Assembly (NCBI GenBank): GCA_964441445.1 | Contig: CAYTYO010000008.1 | Span: 1-29,305 of the forward strand | Direction of reading: 5' to 3' | Length of the DNA: 29,305 nucleotides | Origin: XYB1-FULL-44-23 sp964441445 | GTDB taxonomy: Bacteria > Patescibacteriota > Microgenomatia > CAZETR01 > Amesbacteraceae | In this document: positions 1-7,500 of the stretch, piece after piece | Layout: each line of letters opens with the position of its first letter | Numbering within the stretch: position 1 is the stretch's first letter | Made by a program: the position numbers and the translations under genes | The notes under the pieces: generated by a model | Told to the model about the DNA's origin: nothing | What the model saw: the letters and a program-made list of their open reading frames with translations, nothing else | The model's database searches: none

Positions 1-634
1 CTAAAATCACTTGTAAAGTGTTGTACCATTTTGAAGGCCTATTTTGCAAGTTTAGGAGTACTTTTTGATCGTTGGAGATAAAAACTGTCAGGTCATTTTC
101 ATTCAAGCTTCCAGAAACGGGGCTTTTGGTCAGTTGGCCGATATCCCGGAGAATTTTCAAGGCTTCTACCTGGAGCGAGGTTAAAGTTTCCCCTGGAGAA
201 AAATCCTGATTTTCATAAAGGAAAGGCAATAGCGAACTCTGTGACTGGCCGATAATCAGGCCCTCGTCGTCGGAAATAGCTCTGGCACCTAGAACCTGAG
301 ACCCCACCGTACCTAATGGTTTTCGAAGTGAGATGCTGACTATAAGAGTGGTTGGTAAACGTCTATAAAGAGAAATCTTTTTAATTTCAATAAATTTGGT
401 TAACTTTGACCTGACTAAATCTCCAGGTAAGGGTTTAAGCAGTCGGACTTCGGGGATTACTGATAATTCATTTAGATAATCCTGGGGACAAGTACCAAAT
501 TGGGTGTAGCACTCCACTGCGCGGGCATGAAAATAATTGGAGGCCAGATATAGATATCCGCCGAAACTGATAAGAAGCAGTGATATAAAGATTAATAATT
601 TTGATCCTGATCGAACGTGTTTTTTTTGTATCAT
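1..634 (-). CDS. ftsQ: FtsQ-like cell-division protein, C-terminus cut off by window edge
   Basis: The reading frame opens with ATG at 634 and stays open to base 1, giving 211 residues without a stop. A short basic N-terminus (MIQKKHVRSGSK) is followed by one membrane segment at about residues 13-27. The rest is extracytoplasmic. It contains a POTRA-like pattern in which a strand and the phrase RRLPTTLIVSISLRKPLG are followed by an ISDDEGLIIG strand, much like FtsQ/DivIB. In that family the protein links FtsL/FtsB to the septal synthase FtsWI. The start lies 6 bases after the murG stop, and the position after murG matches the canonical dcw order, although murC and ddl are absent between them. 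A GAGGG lies about 10 bases before the ATG and may be a ribosome site. Identity rests on position, topology and a weak domain match. Confidence 0.72.
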   Translation of the reverse strand, partial: MIQKKHVRSGSKLLIFISLLLISFGGYLYLASNYFHARAVECYTQFGTCPQDYLNELSVIPEVRLLKPLPGDLVRSKLTKFIEIKKISLYRRLPTTLIVSISLRKPLGTVGSQVLGARAISDDEGLIIGQSQSSLLPFLYENQDFSPGETLTSLQVEALKILRDIGQLTKSPVSGSLNENDLTVFISNDQKVLLNLQNRPSKWYNTLQVIL

Positions 635-640
635 GCGACT

Positions 641-1741
641 TTATCCCTCGAATGTTTTTTCAACTAGTTCAAGCATTCTTTCACTTCCATCAAGAGGCAG
701 TTCTAATTTATCGACCACCATACTTTGAGCCGCTTCAATAGATTTAAGCAATGTTTCTCCGGTAAGATCCGTCTGAGGCAGAACAACCGCTAGTTGGTGA
801 TCAGCTAAAACCTGAGCGTTTTTCTCCTGTTCGCTGTGAGACGAACCGGGTAACGGAATTAACACACAGTTGGTATTAGAAACTGCCAGTTCATAAGTGA
901 TATGAGCTCCCGATCTACCCACAACTACCCGAGATGAAAAAATATTTGCAACAGCTTTTCCGGCATCGAGGTAGTCAAAAACTTCGTATTTATCCATTAG
1001 TTCGTGCGGTAACTCGGCCCTTTTTTGTAGAGCTTCGCGGTAATCATTGAAAATTGAAGATGATCCTGTCTGGTGAACCACGCGATATCTCTCAAGTAAA
1101 CGGCTAAGAATTGAAAAGACGTTCAAATTTATGATGTGCGAACCCTGCTTACCGCCAGTGATGTAGATCTTTTTTTCTCTGACAGGAGGATGTTTCAAAT
1201 GATCAATAATTTCAGGACGCAGCGGTAAGCCGGTAACAATTGTTTTAGTTTTGGGGTACATTGACAGTCCTGATGGCCAAGTCACGGCAATTTTTTTGAC
1301 AAAAACAGAAATGAATTTATTGGCCCACCCAGTAACAGTAGTTTGTTCGTGGCTGACGGAAGAAATTCCCAAAAGCCAACCGCAAAAAATCACAGGAACA
1401 CCCAAATACCCGCCAAAGGTAACAATTCCTTTTAAACCACTTCCATATTCGGCTTTGATTTGTTTTATTAACTTATATGCCTGAAAAAAACCGGAGGGGA
1501 TGCGAATTAATTTTGCAGGGTGATATGTACGGTGTAATTTTCCGGCTTTAAGTTCGATAAACGTGATGCCTGATGCTGATACTTCACGGTATTCAGCTGA
1601 TGGAGTTGTGTCTCCCCACATAGAATATTTGTGGCCCAACCAGATAATATTCCAATGGTGTTGCTTTAATAATTTGGCCACTTCCAACGCACTAGTGTGA
1701 TGCCCCCCGGTAAAAATTATGGTGCCGCGCGAGTTACTCAT
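641..1741 (-). CDS. murG: MurG-like UDP-GlcNAc transferase (lipid II synthesis), divergent motifs
   Basis: MurG is a peripheral membrane GT28 enzyme that adds GlcNAc from UDP-GlcNAc to lipid I to give lipid II. At 366 residues the size is normal. Recognisable family blocks are the N-terminal loop TGGHHTSALEVAK (residues 11-23), SHEQTTVTGWANKF (about 130-143), GGKQGSHIIN (about 196-205) and the donor site GRSGAHITYELA (about 275-286) followed by QEKNA. Several signature positions are changed: the usual GGTGGHxxP loop is shortened and lacks the proline, the usual GNPVR is GLPLR (171-175), and the usual GGSQG is GGKQG. The ATG overlaps the end of ftsW by 8 bases, so translation is probably coupled. 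No Shine-Dalgarno site is visible. Context strongly favours MurG over another GT28 member, but the acceptor may not be standard. Confidence 0.85.
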   Translation of the reverse strand: MSNSRGTIIFTGGHHTSALEVAKLLKQHHWNIIWLGHKYSMWGDTTPSAEYREVSASGITFIELKAGKLHRTYHPAKLIRIPSGFFQAYKLIKQIKAEYGSGLKGIVTFGGYLGVPVIFCGWLLGISSVSHEQTTVTGWANKFISVFVKKIAVTWPSGLSMYPKTKTIVTGLPLRPEIIDHLKHPPVREKKIYITGGKQGSHIINLNVFSILSRLLERYRVVHQTGSSSIFNDYREALQKRAELPHELMDKYEVFDYLDAGKAVANIFSSRVVVGRSGAHITYELAVSNTNCVLIPLPGSSHSEQEKNAQVLADHQLAVVLPQTDLTGETLLKSIEAAQSMVVDKLELPLDGSERMLELVEKTFEG

Positions 1742-2789
1742 AGCTTTTAGCGATATTAATCAGCATACCAGCGGCGGATAACATTATCACTAAAGCCGAT
1801 CCGCCGTAGGATATAAAGGTGAGCGGAATACCTGTTAACGGCACTAAGGCGGTAATGGCTGAAATATTGATGAAAGCCTGAAAGCCAAGTATTGCGGTTA
1901 AAGCAGTTGCCAGATTGGAAGAAAATTTGGTTTTGGCATTTTTAGCTACTTTTAATCCCAGTGTTAAGAGGATAAGGAAACTAGCAAGGACCATAAATCC
2001 TCCTATAAACCCTAATTCTTCGCCGATGATGGCAAAAATTGAGTCGGTCGTCGACTCGGGCAAAAAGGTATATTTTTGTTTTGACTGACCAATGCCTTGA
2101 CCCAAAATTCCGCCTGACCCCAGAGCAATCAAAGCCTGACGGATCTGGTATGAAGAACCCTGCGGATCATGACTGACGTCGAGGTATGATTTAACACGAT
2201 TTAACCGGTAAGGCGAAACAAGGATCAGTGCTCCTACAACCAGGAGACCTGCAGCTGCAGCGCCAAATAAGTATGATAATTTGCCACCGCTGCCGAAATA
2301 GAGAATAAATCCCATGCCGATGATCACTAACGTCGTGCCCAAATCCGGCTCAAGCATTATCAGTCCGCACGTCAGCAACATTGTAAATATAAACTGGAGG
2401 TTTTTATTGGTCTTAGTGAGTAAATTAGCAAAATATACGGCGCTAAAGAGTTTGGCAATTTCACTGGGTTGAATGGAAACACCGAAGTTTATCCAGCGTC
2501 TGGCACCTAGAATTTTTGTGCCGATACCCGGAATCAAAACCAATACCAATAAAACTGTGGAAATGATAAACAATGCAAATGAGTATTTTTGCAAAGTGCG
2601 ATGGTCGAAATTTGAAAAAAATATTAAGGCAGAAACTCCTAAACCCGTCCACATCGCCTGGAGACGAAAGTAATACCACTTATCATTGAAATTTCTGGCA
2701 GCGTCTACGACTGAGGAACTACCGACCATCAGCAATCCAAATATGGAAAGCGCTATTACCAGTATAAAAATGAGCCGGGATTCTGACAT
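1734..2789 (-). CDS. ftsW: FtsW, SEDS-family septal peptidoglycan glycosyltransferase
   Basis: FtsW is a multi-pass SEDS protein that polymerises lipid II into glycan strands together with FtsI at the septum. Hydrophobic segments run through the whole protein. Classic SEDS motifs are present: GARRWINFG followed by QPSEIAKL, then EPDLGTT, the long extracytoplasmic loop with LPESTTDSIFAIIGEELGF, and the C-terminal GIPLTFISYGGSA. These make FtsW/RodA certain, and the dcw position makes FtsW likelier than RodA. I start it at the ATG at 2789, which lies 1 base after the mraY stop and gives 351 residues. A longer reading begins with TTG at 2804 inside mraY and adds only five residues. The N-terminal cytoplasmic tail is very short, so a FtsZ-binding extension seems to be missing. 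Confidence 0.93.
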   Translation of the reverse strand: MSESRLIFILVIALSIFGLLMVGSSSVVDAARNFNDKWYYFRLQAMWTGLGVSALIFFSNFDHRTLQKYSFALFIISTVLLVLVLIPGIGTKILGARRWINFGVSIQPSEIAKLFSAVYFANLLTKTNKNLQFIFTMLLTCGLIMLEPDLGTTLVIIGMGFILYFGSGGKLSYLFGAAAAGLLVVGALILVSPYRLNRVKSYLDVSHDPQGSSYQIRQALIALGSGGILGQGIGQSKQKYTFLPESTTDSIFAIIGEELGFIGGFMVLASFLILLTLGLKVAKNAKTKFSSNLATALTAILGFQAFINISAITALVPLTGIPLTFISYGGSALVIMLSAAGMLINIAKSYE

Positions 2790-2790
2790 A

Positions 2791-3831
2791 TTAAATTGTC
2801 GCAAACCAGAGACCTAAAATTGCCATAAATATGGACAGTAACCAAAATCGCATAACTACTTTCGGTTCTGCCCAACCGTGACTTTGCAGCCAATAATGGA
2901 GCGGGGTAACCGAAAATATTTTTTTCTTAAATACCTGGAGAGAAATAATTTGAATAATCTGAGAGGCAGCTTCGGCAATAAACAATGACCCTACCAACAT
3001 CAAGGCAAAAGTTTTTCCAAGCAATAAACCAATTACGGCTAAAGTAGCGCCGAATGAAAGGCTGCCAGCGTTGCCAAGCCAGATCCTGGCCGGGTAGACA
3101 TTGAAATATAAAAAAGCCAAAAGACTGCCGATAAATAAGGCGATAAAAAGTGATATTACGGTATCCAATGAGGTGAGGGAAATCGCCCAAAAACTAATTA
3201 AGCCGATTAAAAGCATTCCCGGGGCCAACCCATCCATACCATCGGTGATATCGAATGCTTTGCAAAAACCGGCAATAATTGCTCCGGCTATCGGTACATA
3301 CCACCAGCCAAAGTTTACAACTCCCATTAGGGGGATGTTGATAATGGCAATATTTAGGTTTAAATGCATCATGAGTGCGATTAGAAGTGAAAGAGAAATT
3401 ATTAAAAATGTTTTGCGATTAGGCCAAATACCGGTAAGCTGTACCGGTTTGGCCAGATTAAAAATTTTGACAATGTCATCGTAGAGCCCCAGAAGTGCAA
3501 AGGAAATAAAAGTAAAAAATAAAATGTTCAGTTCTTCCTTGGAATTAAAGACAGTGTGTATCGGCAATCCCCATCTGGTTAAAATCTGAAAAAGCAGGAT
3601 GTACAGGAGTGACACCATGAAAATAATTAAAATCCCCCCACCTATCGGGGTGCCAATTTTCCAAGGCTGACTATTTTGCAGGTTCGCCAACTCCTGCGTC
3701 TCTTCTACGGCTAGTGGACCGATTGGCCGCGAATATGTGATGTGAAGTCGGTAGAGAAGGTTGATGAAGGGAACCATGGCTATACTGGTAAGAATGAACG
3801 AAAAGATGAGAATTCCGATGTAAAGTGCCAT
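2791..3831 (-). CDS. mraY: MraY-like phospho-MurNAc-pentapeptide transferase with altered active-site motifs
   Basis: MraY is a polytopic PNPT-superfamily enzyme that transfers phospho-MurNAc-pentapeptide from UDP to undecaprenyl phosphate, making lipid I. The 346-residue protein has about ten hydrophobic segments and aligns along its length. Retained motifs are GTPIGGG (60-66), the acidic pair LYDDIVK with D118 and D119, ITDGMDGLA (195-203), and the C-terminal GWAEPKVVMRFW. Two catalytic signatures differ. The GD(T/V)GS motif reads GNAGS, with Asn at 254 in place of the Asp (codon AAC at 3072-3070), and the HHH motif reads HYW at 312-314. The residues before TDG are KAFD rather than NAVN. 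The ATG is 2 bases after the stop of the lipid kinase gene. It may be an active variant, may use a modified substrate, or may be weakened; the family assignment itself is firm. Confidence 0.88.
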   Translation of the reverse strand: MALYIGILIFSFILTSIAMVPFINLLYRLHITYSRPIGPLAVEETQELANLQNSQPWKIGTPIGGGILIIFMVSLLYILLFQILTRWGLPIHTVFNSKEELNILFFTFISFALLGLYDDIVKIFNLAKPVQLTGIWPNRKTFLIISLSLLIALMMHLNLNIAIINIPLMGVVNFGWWYVPIAGAIIAGFCKAFDITDGMDGLAPGMLLIGLISFWAISLTSLDTVISLFIALFIGSLLAFLYFNVYPARIWLGNAGSLSFGATLAVIGLLLGKTFALMLVGSLFIAEAASQIIQIISLQVFKKKIFSVTPLHYWLQSHGWAEPKVVMRFWLLSIFMAILGLWFATI

Positions 3832-3833
3832 AG

Positions 3834-4241
3834 CTATATGCCAATTCTAGGCAAAAATATCAGAACAGCGATGATAACGGAAAATACGGCATATACAAGC
3901 ATTGCTCCGGCTGCGGTGTCTTTGGCAAATTTCGCCAGAATGTGATATTCGTCTGTCAGTAGATCTACCGTGTACTCAATTGAGGTATTTATTAGTTCAA
4001 TTGCCAATCCTGTCGCGATGACGAATAAAATGATGGTTAACTCAATAGAACTAATTTTGAGCCAATACGCCGCAATCAGAGCCAGTGTCGACAAGAAGAT
4101 ATGAATTTTGAAGTTAGGTTGCGTTTTTAGAGCGTTAGCAATTCCTTCCCAAGCATGGATAAATGAAACGTGATGGGATTTCATAACCAGAAGCAATTGG
4201 CTATATGCTGGCCTGTCAACTTGCTGTATTGGTGTAGTCAT
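3834..4241 (-). CDS. dgkA: Undecaprenol/diacylglycerol kinase (DgkA family)
   Basis: This is a small trimeric-type integral membrane kinase of the Gram-positive DgkA/UdpK type, which phosphorylates undecaprenol (or diacylglycerol) to provide the lipid carrier. The 135 residues show about three membrane helices (49-61, 66-84, 111-130). The signature IELINTSIEYTVDL spans 81-94, with E82, N85, E89 and D93, and AKFAKDTAAGA (103-113) follows. The first cytoplasmic motif, normally E-x-NF, is QPNFKIH here. Gln41 (codon CAA at 4121-4119) therefore replaces the Glu equivalent to E. coli DgkA E28. The start overlaps the ftsI stop as TAATG, implying translational coupling. A later Met20 would give a more typical N-terminus. 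Its place between ftsI and mraY, where murE/murF usually sit, ties it to carrier supply for lipid I. Confidence 0.88.
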   Translation of the reverse strand: MTTPIQQVDRPAYSQLLLVMKSHHVSFIHAWEGIANALKTQPNFKIHIFLSTLALIAAYWLKISSIELTIILFVIATGLAIELINTSIEYTVDLLTDEYHILAKFAKDTAAGAMLVYAVFSVIIAVLIFLPRIGI

Positions 4242-5932
4242 TAATGAGATTGGGTGGGAATTCGATAATATCGAAATAGGTCTGCTGCAATATTAAACCA
4301 TAGTGGTGCTGCTGTGGTACTCCCCCAGGGGGAAGTTTTGGGTTCGCGAAGGGTAACCAACATAGTAAACTTCGGGTCATCTGCCGGCGCAAAACCGACA
4401 AAAGAAGCTATAACTTTCTGCGGATCGTAGTGGCCAGCAATCGGAACCTGAGCTGTGCCAGTTTTCCCGGCTACACTTACTCCCGGTACACGGTAGTATC
4501 TAACCTCCCCTTTTTCTACACCGTTGGTCATCATTTTTTTGGTCATTTCCGCAGCTACCGAAGAGATGACCCGGCGAGAATCTGGTGGGGTAACGGGCTT
4601 GGCAACGGAACCGGAGCGAATTGCGGTAACTATATATGGTGGGGCCAAAACACCGTCGTTAGCTATTGCATTTACGCCGGTAAGCATCTGAATTCGGGTG
4701 AGGGCTATCCCCTGGCCGAATGCGGCAGTGGCCCAGTCAACGTCATACCATTCGTCATCAGGTTTAAGGGGCGGGGAAGCTTCACCCTGCAAATCAATTC
4801 CGGTGACATCCCCGAGGCCAAATTTCCGTAAGTAGGAAAGCATGGATGTCTTTCCAAGTTTGCGACTGACAAAAATCATGCCGATATTGTCCGAATGAAG
4901 AATAACGTCGGTCATGGTAGTACCGGGATAATATTTGTCGTTGTAATTACGAATAGTCTCTCCCGAAATTACTCGGGGTCCGGAACAGGCGTCGCAAATT
5001 GTCGAAGGACTGATTACTTTAGCGTCCAATCCAGAAGCCATAATTATGGTCTTAAAGGTTGAACCGGGTTCATATGCATCGGAAATAATGGGGTTGGAAT
5101 AAGAGTTTTCTGCAAATTCGGAATATTTTCCAGGATCGTATGAGGGTAAGGCAATCATGCCGAGAATGCGCCCGGTTTTTGTTTCCATAATGGAAACTGT
5201 GCCGGATACAGCCTGATATTTGGACAAGCCGGCCTCCAAATGCTTGAAAGCAATATATTGAACTGTCCGATCGATGGAGGTGATTAGATCCTGACCCGGC
5301 AAAGGAGGAATACTTTTTGCCCTGGCAATAACGATCGGCCTGCCTAAAGCATCAACATCTTCAATCAGTAAACCCGGCTTACCAGAAAGAACCCGATCGT
5401 AGTTGCCCTCAAGACCAAAATAACCTTTAGGGTGACCGTCTTCATCTTTACCGACAAAACCGGTGATATAAGCGCTTGAACTGGCCGTCAGATAGGTTCT
5501 GATCGGTTCATTTTCAAACCCAATTCCGGTAAGCTTTAAAGACTCAAGCGTACTTTTCTGTTCCGGAGAGAGGCCGTGGGCGATAGCCAACCAAGATAAT
5601 TTAGTATCTGTCGGAAAATCGAGAACTTTTTTTGCGCTGTCGCTGGAAGGAAGAACCGCCGCTATCGCTTCCCTAAAACCGCTTGGATTTGATTGGATCT
5701 GTGTCGGATTAATGTAAAGCAAGTAGCCATTCTGGTCTATTGCCAAAGGGTAGCCATCCTGGCTATCTATGCGCCCTCTGGGGGCCGGTAATTCATTAGA
5801 CCGACCATATTGAGCTAATGCTAAATTGGTCATCTCCTGAGCTTTGATTACCTGCCAATAAAAAAGTCTTCCTACCAGGGCAATAAACCACATCAGAAAA
5901 AAAACCTGAAGGAGTTTAATCCTGGTGGGCAT
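4241..5932 (-). CDS. ftsI: FtsI/PBP2-type peptidoglycan transpeptidase (class B PBP)
   Basis: This class B penicillin-binding protein would cross-link septal peptidoglycan in complex with FtsW. A short cytoplasmic stretch leads into one membrane anchor at about residues 7-28. The dimerisation/pedestal domain begins with PRGRIDSQDGYPLA (51-64). The transpeptidase domain has all three active-site motifs: STFK at 291-294 with nucleophile Ser291, SDN at 347-349, and KTGT at 490-493. At 563 residues it is the usual size, and no PASTA repeats follow the catalytic domain. The ATG lies 2 bases after the ftsL-like gene. Because the gene sits between ftsL and mraY, FtsI (PBP3/PBP2x type) is likelier than the elongation PBP2. 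A functional transpeptidase implies that a peptide-bearing cell wall is made, even though no Mur ligases are in this window. Confidence 0.94.
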   Translation of the reverse strand: MPTRIKLLQVFFLMWFIALVGRLFYWQVIKAQEMTNLALAQYGRSNELPAPRGRIDSQDGYPLAIDQNGYLLYINPTQIQSNPSGFREAIAAVLPSSDSAKKVLDFPTDTKLSWLAIAHGLSPEQKSTLESLKLTGIGFENEPIRTYLTASSSAYITGFVGKDEDGHPKGYFGLEGNYDRVLSGKPGLLIEDVDALGRPIVIARAKSIPPLPGQDLITSIDRTVQYIAFKHLEAGLSKYQAVSGTVSIMETKTGRILGMIALPSYDPGKYSEFAENSYSNPIISDAYEPGSTFKTIIMASGLDAKVISPSTICDACSGPRVISGETIRNYNDKYYPGTTMTDVILHSDNIGMIFVSRKLGKTSMLSYLRKFGLGDVTGIDLQGEASPPLKPDDEWYDVDWATAAFGQGIALTRIQMLTGVNAIANDGVLAPPYIVTAIRSGSVAKPVTPPDSRRVISSVAAEMTKKMMTNGVEKGEVRYYRVPGVSVAGKTGTAQVPIAGHYDPQKVIASFVGFAPADDPKFTMLVTLREPKTSPWGSTTAAPLWFNIAADLFRYYRIPTQSH

Positions 5933-5934
5933 GA

Positions 5935-6210
5935 TTATTGTCGATTTAAAGCGACAGTAATAGCGGAAAGATTTGTGACCACAGCCGGCTGCATATTATG
6001 TACAGAAGCAAACAGGGAAATATTTTCCAGCGCAGTTAGTTGATATATTTGGTTTTGGATCTGGTTGTTCTCCATATTCAGACGGCTAATCTCCTGCTGG
6101 ATACCCGACAAACGATCACCGTCGGTTGAGCGCCAACTGGAAAGGCCGATCTGGACTACAAGCAGTAGACAGATGGCAACGTAAATAATGTGATAAAATT
6201 TATTAATCAT
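5935..6210 (-). CDS. ftsL: FtsL-like divisome protein (TM plus coiled coil)
   Basis: This is a 91-residue bitopic protein. A short N-terminus leads to one membrane helix (about 7-26), then a polar segment with coiled-coil-like hydrophobic spacing (about 32-62, around GIQQEISRLNMENNQIQNQI), and a short C-terminal tail. That architecture, and the position between rsmH and ftsI, match FtsL/DivIC proteins, which activate FtsWI. FtsL is poorly conserved in sequence, so the call rests on topology and synteny. The ATG overlaps the rsmH TGA as ATGA. A DivIC/FtsB identity cannot be excluded, since no second such gene is visible in the window. Confidence 0.8.
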   Translation of the reverse strand: MINKFYHIIYVAICLLLVVQIGLSSWRSTDGDRLSGIQQEISRLNMENNQIQNQIYQLTALENISLFASVHNMQPAVVTNLSAITVALNRQ

Positions 6211-7034
6211 TTTTTTGAAAAAATCCGCAGTTTGGAGCTTTTAGAACGGGAATTAGAATCCATTTCCTGTAGTGACGGAGTGATCGGTTTGTGAGTTTCT
6301 ATGCGGCCTAAATTGTTAGACTGCCAGAACAAAAACTGGTTTTTTACAATCCGATCTTCCAGGGAATGAAAACTGATGACGACTATCCTGCCACCGGGGG
6401 CTAAAAGAGAAAGAGCTTGAGGAAGTGCCAGGGACAGTTCATGCAATTCGTCATTAACGGCAATACGTAAAGCCTGAAAAATCCGACGCTTAGTTTGGGG
6501 ATTTGGGATAACAATCGCCAAATCCCGGGTGGTGATGTAAGGTCTGTGGGCAATAATGGTATTTACAACGTGTCGGGCATTTCGCTCTTCTCCAAAATCT
6601 TGGAAAATTTGGAGTAACTGTTTTGCCGAGAGATGATTTACTAAATCGGCAGCGGTTACACCTAATCCCGGATCCATCCGCATATCCAACGGGCCGGTGG
6701 ACTGAAATGAAAAACCCCGAGCGGGAGTATCGATCTGATGACTAGAAATACCCAGATCAAAGAGGATACCCGAGACGTTTGTCCAACTGGCTTTTGTGGC
6801 TATCTCACCAAGGTGGGAGAAATTACCATGGACTTTTATCAGCTGATCCAGATCAGGGCAGGCTAACAGGGCATCTGGATCCTGGTCTATACCCAAAACT
6901 CTCCCACCTTTGGCGATAATTTGAGCAGTGTGGCCTCCTCCACCTAAAGTAGCGTCAATATATTTATGACCCGGTTGTACTTGCAAAGCTTCGCAAACTG
7001 GTTGTAAAAGTACTGGTTGATGATACTCACCCAT
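6207..7034 (-). CDS. rsmH: RsmH (MraW), 16S rRNA m4C1402 methyltransferase
   Basis: RsmH is a cytosolic SAM-dependent enzyme that N4-methylates C1402 in the decoding centre of 16S rRNA. The N-terminal YHQPVLL is typical, and the SAM-binding motif I reads IDATLGGGGHT (26-36). Further signatures are FDLGISSHQID, the GFSFQSTGPLDMRMD block, and ISFHSLEDRIVKNQF near the C-terminus. The length of 275 residues is a little below the usual 300-315. The ATG is 1 base after the mraZ stop, and the gene overlaps the next one by 4 bases. Location directly after mraZ is its nearly universal place at the head of dcw clusters. Confidence 0.96.
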   Translation of the reverse strand: MGEYHQPVLLQPVCEALQVQPGHKYIDATLGGGGHTAQIIAKGGRVLGIDQDPDALLACPDLDQLIKVHGNFSHLGEIATKASWTNVSGILFDLGISSHQIDTPARGFSFQSTGPLDMRMDPGLGVTAADLVNHLSAKQLLQIFQDFGEERNARHVVNTIIAHRPYITTRDLAIVIPNPQTKRRIFQALRIAVNDELHELSLALPQALSLLAPGGRIVVISFHSLEDRIVKNQFLFWQSNNLGRIETHKPITPSLQEMDSNSRSKSSKLRIFSKK

Positions 7035-7035
7035 A

Positions 7036-7467
7036 TTAAATTCCGGCTTCGGATAGCTTTTCGGCTATTTCCTCACGCCGGGAATTAAGTTGGGCAGTAT
7101 ATGATTTGTAATGTTCTTCGCTCCATATTTCGATCCTGTCTACGGCTCCGGCCACGACACAATCCGATGATATTTGGGCAAAATCACGTAAATAGTCCGG
7201 AATAAGAATGCGACCGAGTTTATCAATATCAATTTCTGAGGCTTTAAAACTGAGACTGCGGACAAAGCTGCGGGCGTCTGTTTTGGTCAATGGAAGCGAA
7301 TTTAACCGGTTGATTAGTTCCTCCCAGGCAGTTCTAGGATAAAGAAATAAACAACCGTCCAGGCCTTCAGAAATAACGGCTCCCGAGGCAAGTTGAGATC
7401 GGAACTTTTTGGGGACAGACAGTCTGCCTTTTTCTTCGAGATGATGGAAGTATTGTCCTATAAACAT
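7036..7467 (-). CDS. mraZ: MraZ, transcriptional regulator of the dcw operon
   Basis: MraZ is a DNA-binding protein with two AbrB-like half-domains that assembles into rings and controls its own dcw operon. The 143 residues include both signature repeats, EEKGRLSVPKKFR (11-23) and DKLGRILIPDYLR (82-94). I start it at the ATG at 7467 because MFIGQYFHHLEEKGR is the standard MraZ N-terminus. The frame stays open upstream to 7551, but that stretch covers the promoter and operator repeats and looks non-coding. No Shine-Dalgarno site separates the operator repeats from the ATG; the last repeat ends only 3 bases before it. This is the first gene of the dcw operon and the only one in the window with an obvious promoter of its own. 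Confidence 0.95.
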   Translation of the reverse strand: MFIGQYFHHLEEKGRLSVPKKFRSQLASGAVISEGLDGCLFLYPRTAWEELINRLNSLPLTKTDARSFVRSLSFKASEIDIDKLGRILIPDYLRDFAQISSDCVVAGAVDRIEIWSEEHYKSYTAQLNSRREEIAEKLSEAGI

Positions 7468-7470
7468 ATT

Positions 7471-7500
7471 TACCACTTTATACCACTTTGTACCACTATG
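7471..7500 (-). promoter_or_regulatory. MraZ operator: three 10-bp-phased direct repeats
   Basis: Reading the minus strand from 7500 to 7471 gives three consecutive 10-mers: CATAGTGGTA, CAAAGTGGTA and TAAAGTGGTA. All share an AGTGGTA core in perfect 10-bp phase. MraZ operators in other bacteria are tandem TGG-containing boxes (TGGGN in E. coli, AAAGTG in Mycoplasma) with the same one-turn spacing, so this is very probably the autoregulatory site of the adjacent mraZ. The preceding 10-mer (7510-7501, GAAAAGGGAG) keeps GG in the same phase and may be a decayed fourth copy. The array overlaps the predicted -10 element and fills the predicted leader almost to the start codon. Confidence 0.88.

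Noticed and set aside
3101..3484. 127-codon open frame on the plus strand
   Set aside because: It is antisense to mraY membrane segments; low-complexity Ile/Lys composition and no start context.
4430..4831. 133-codon open frame on the plus strand
   Set aside because: It is antisense to the ftsI transpeptidase domain, which carries the SDN and KTGT motifs; it is a shadow frame.
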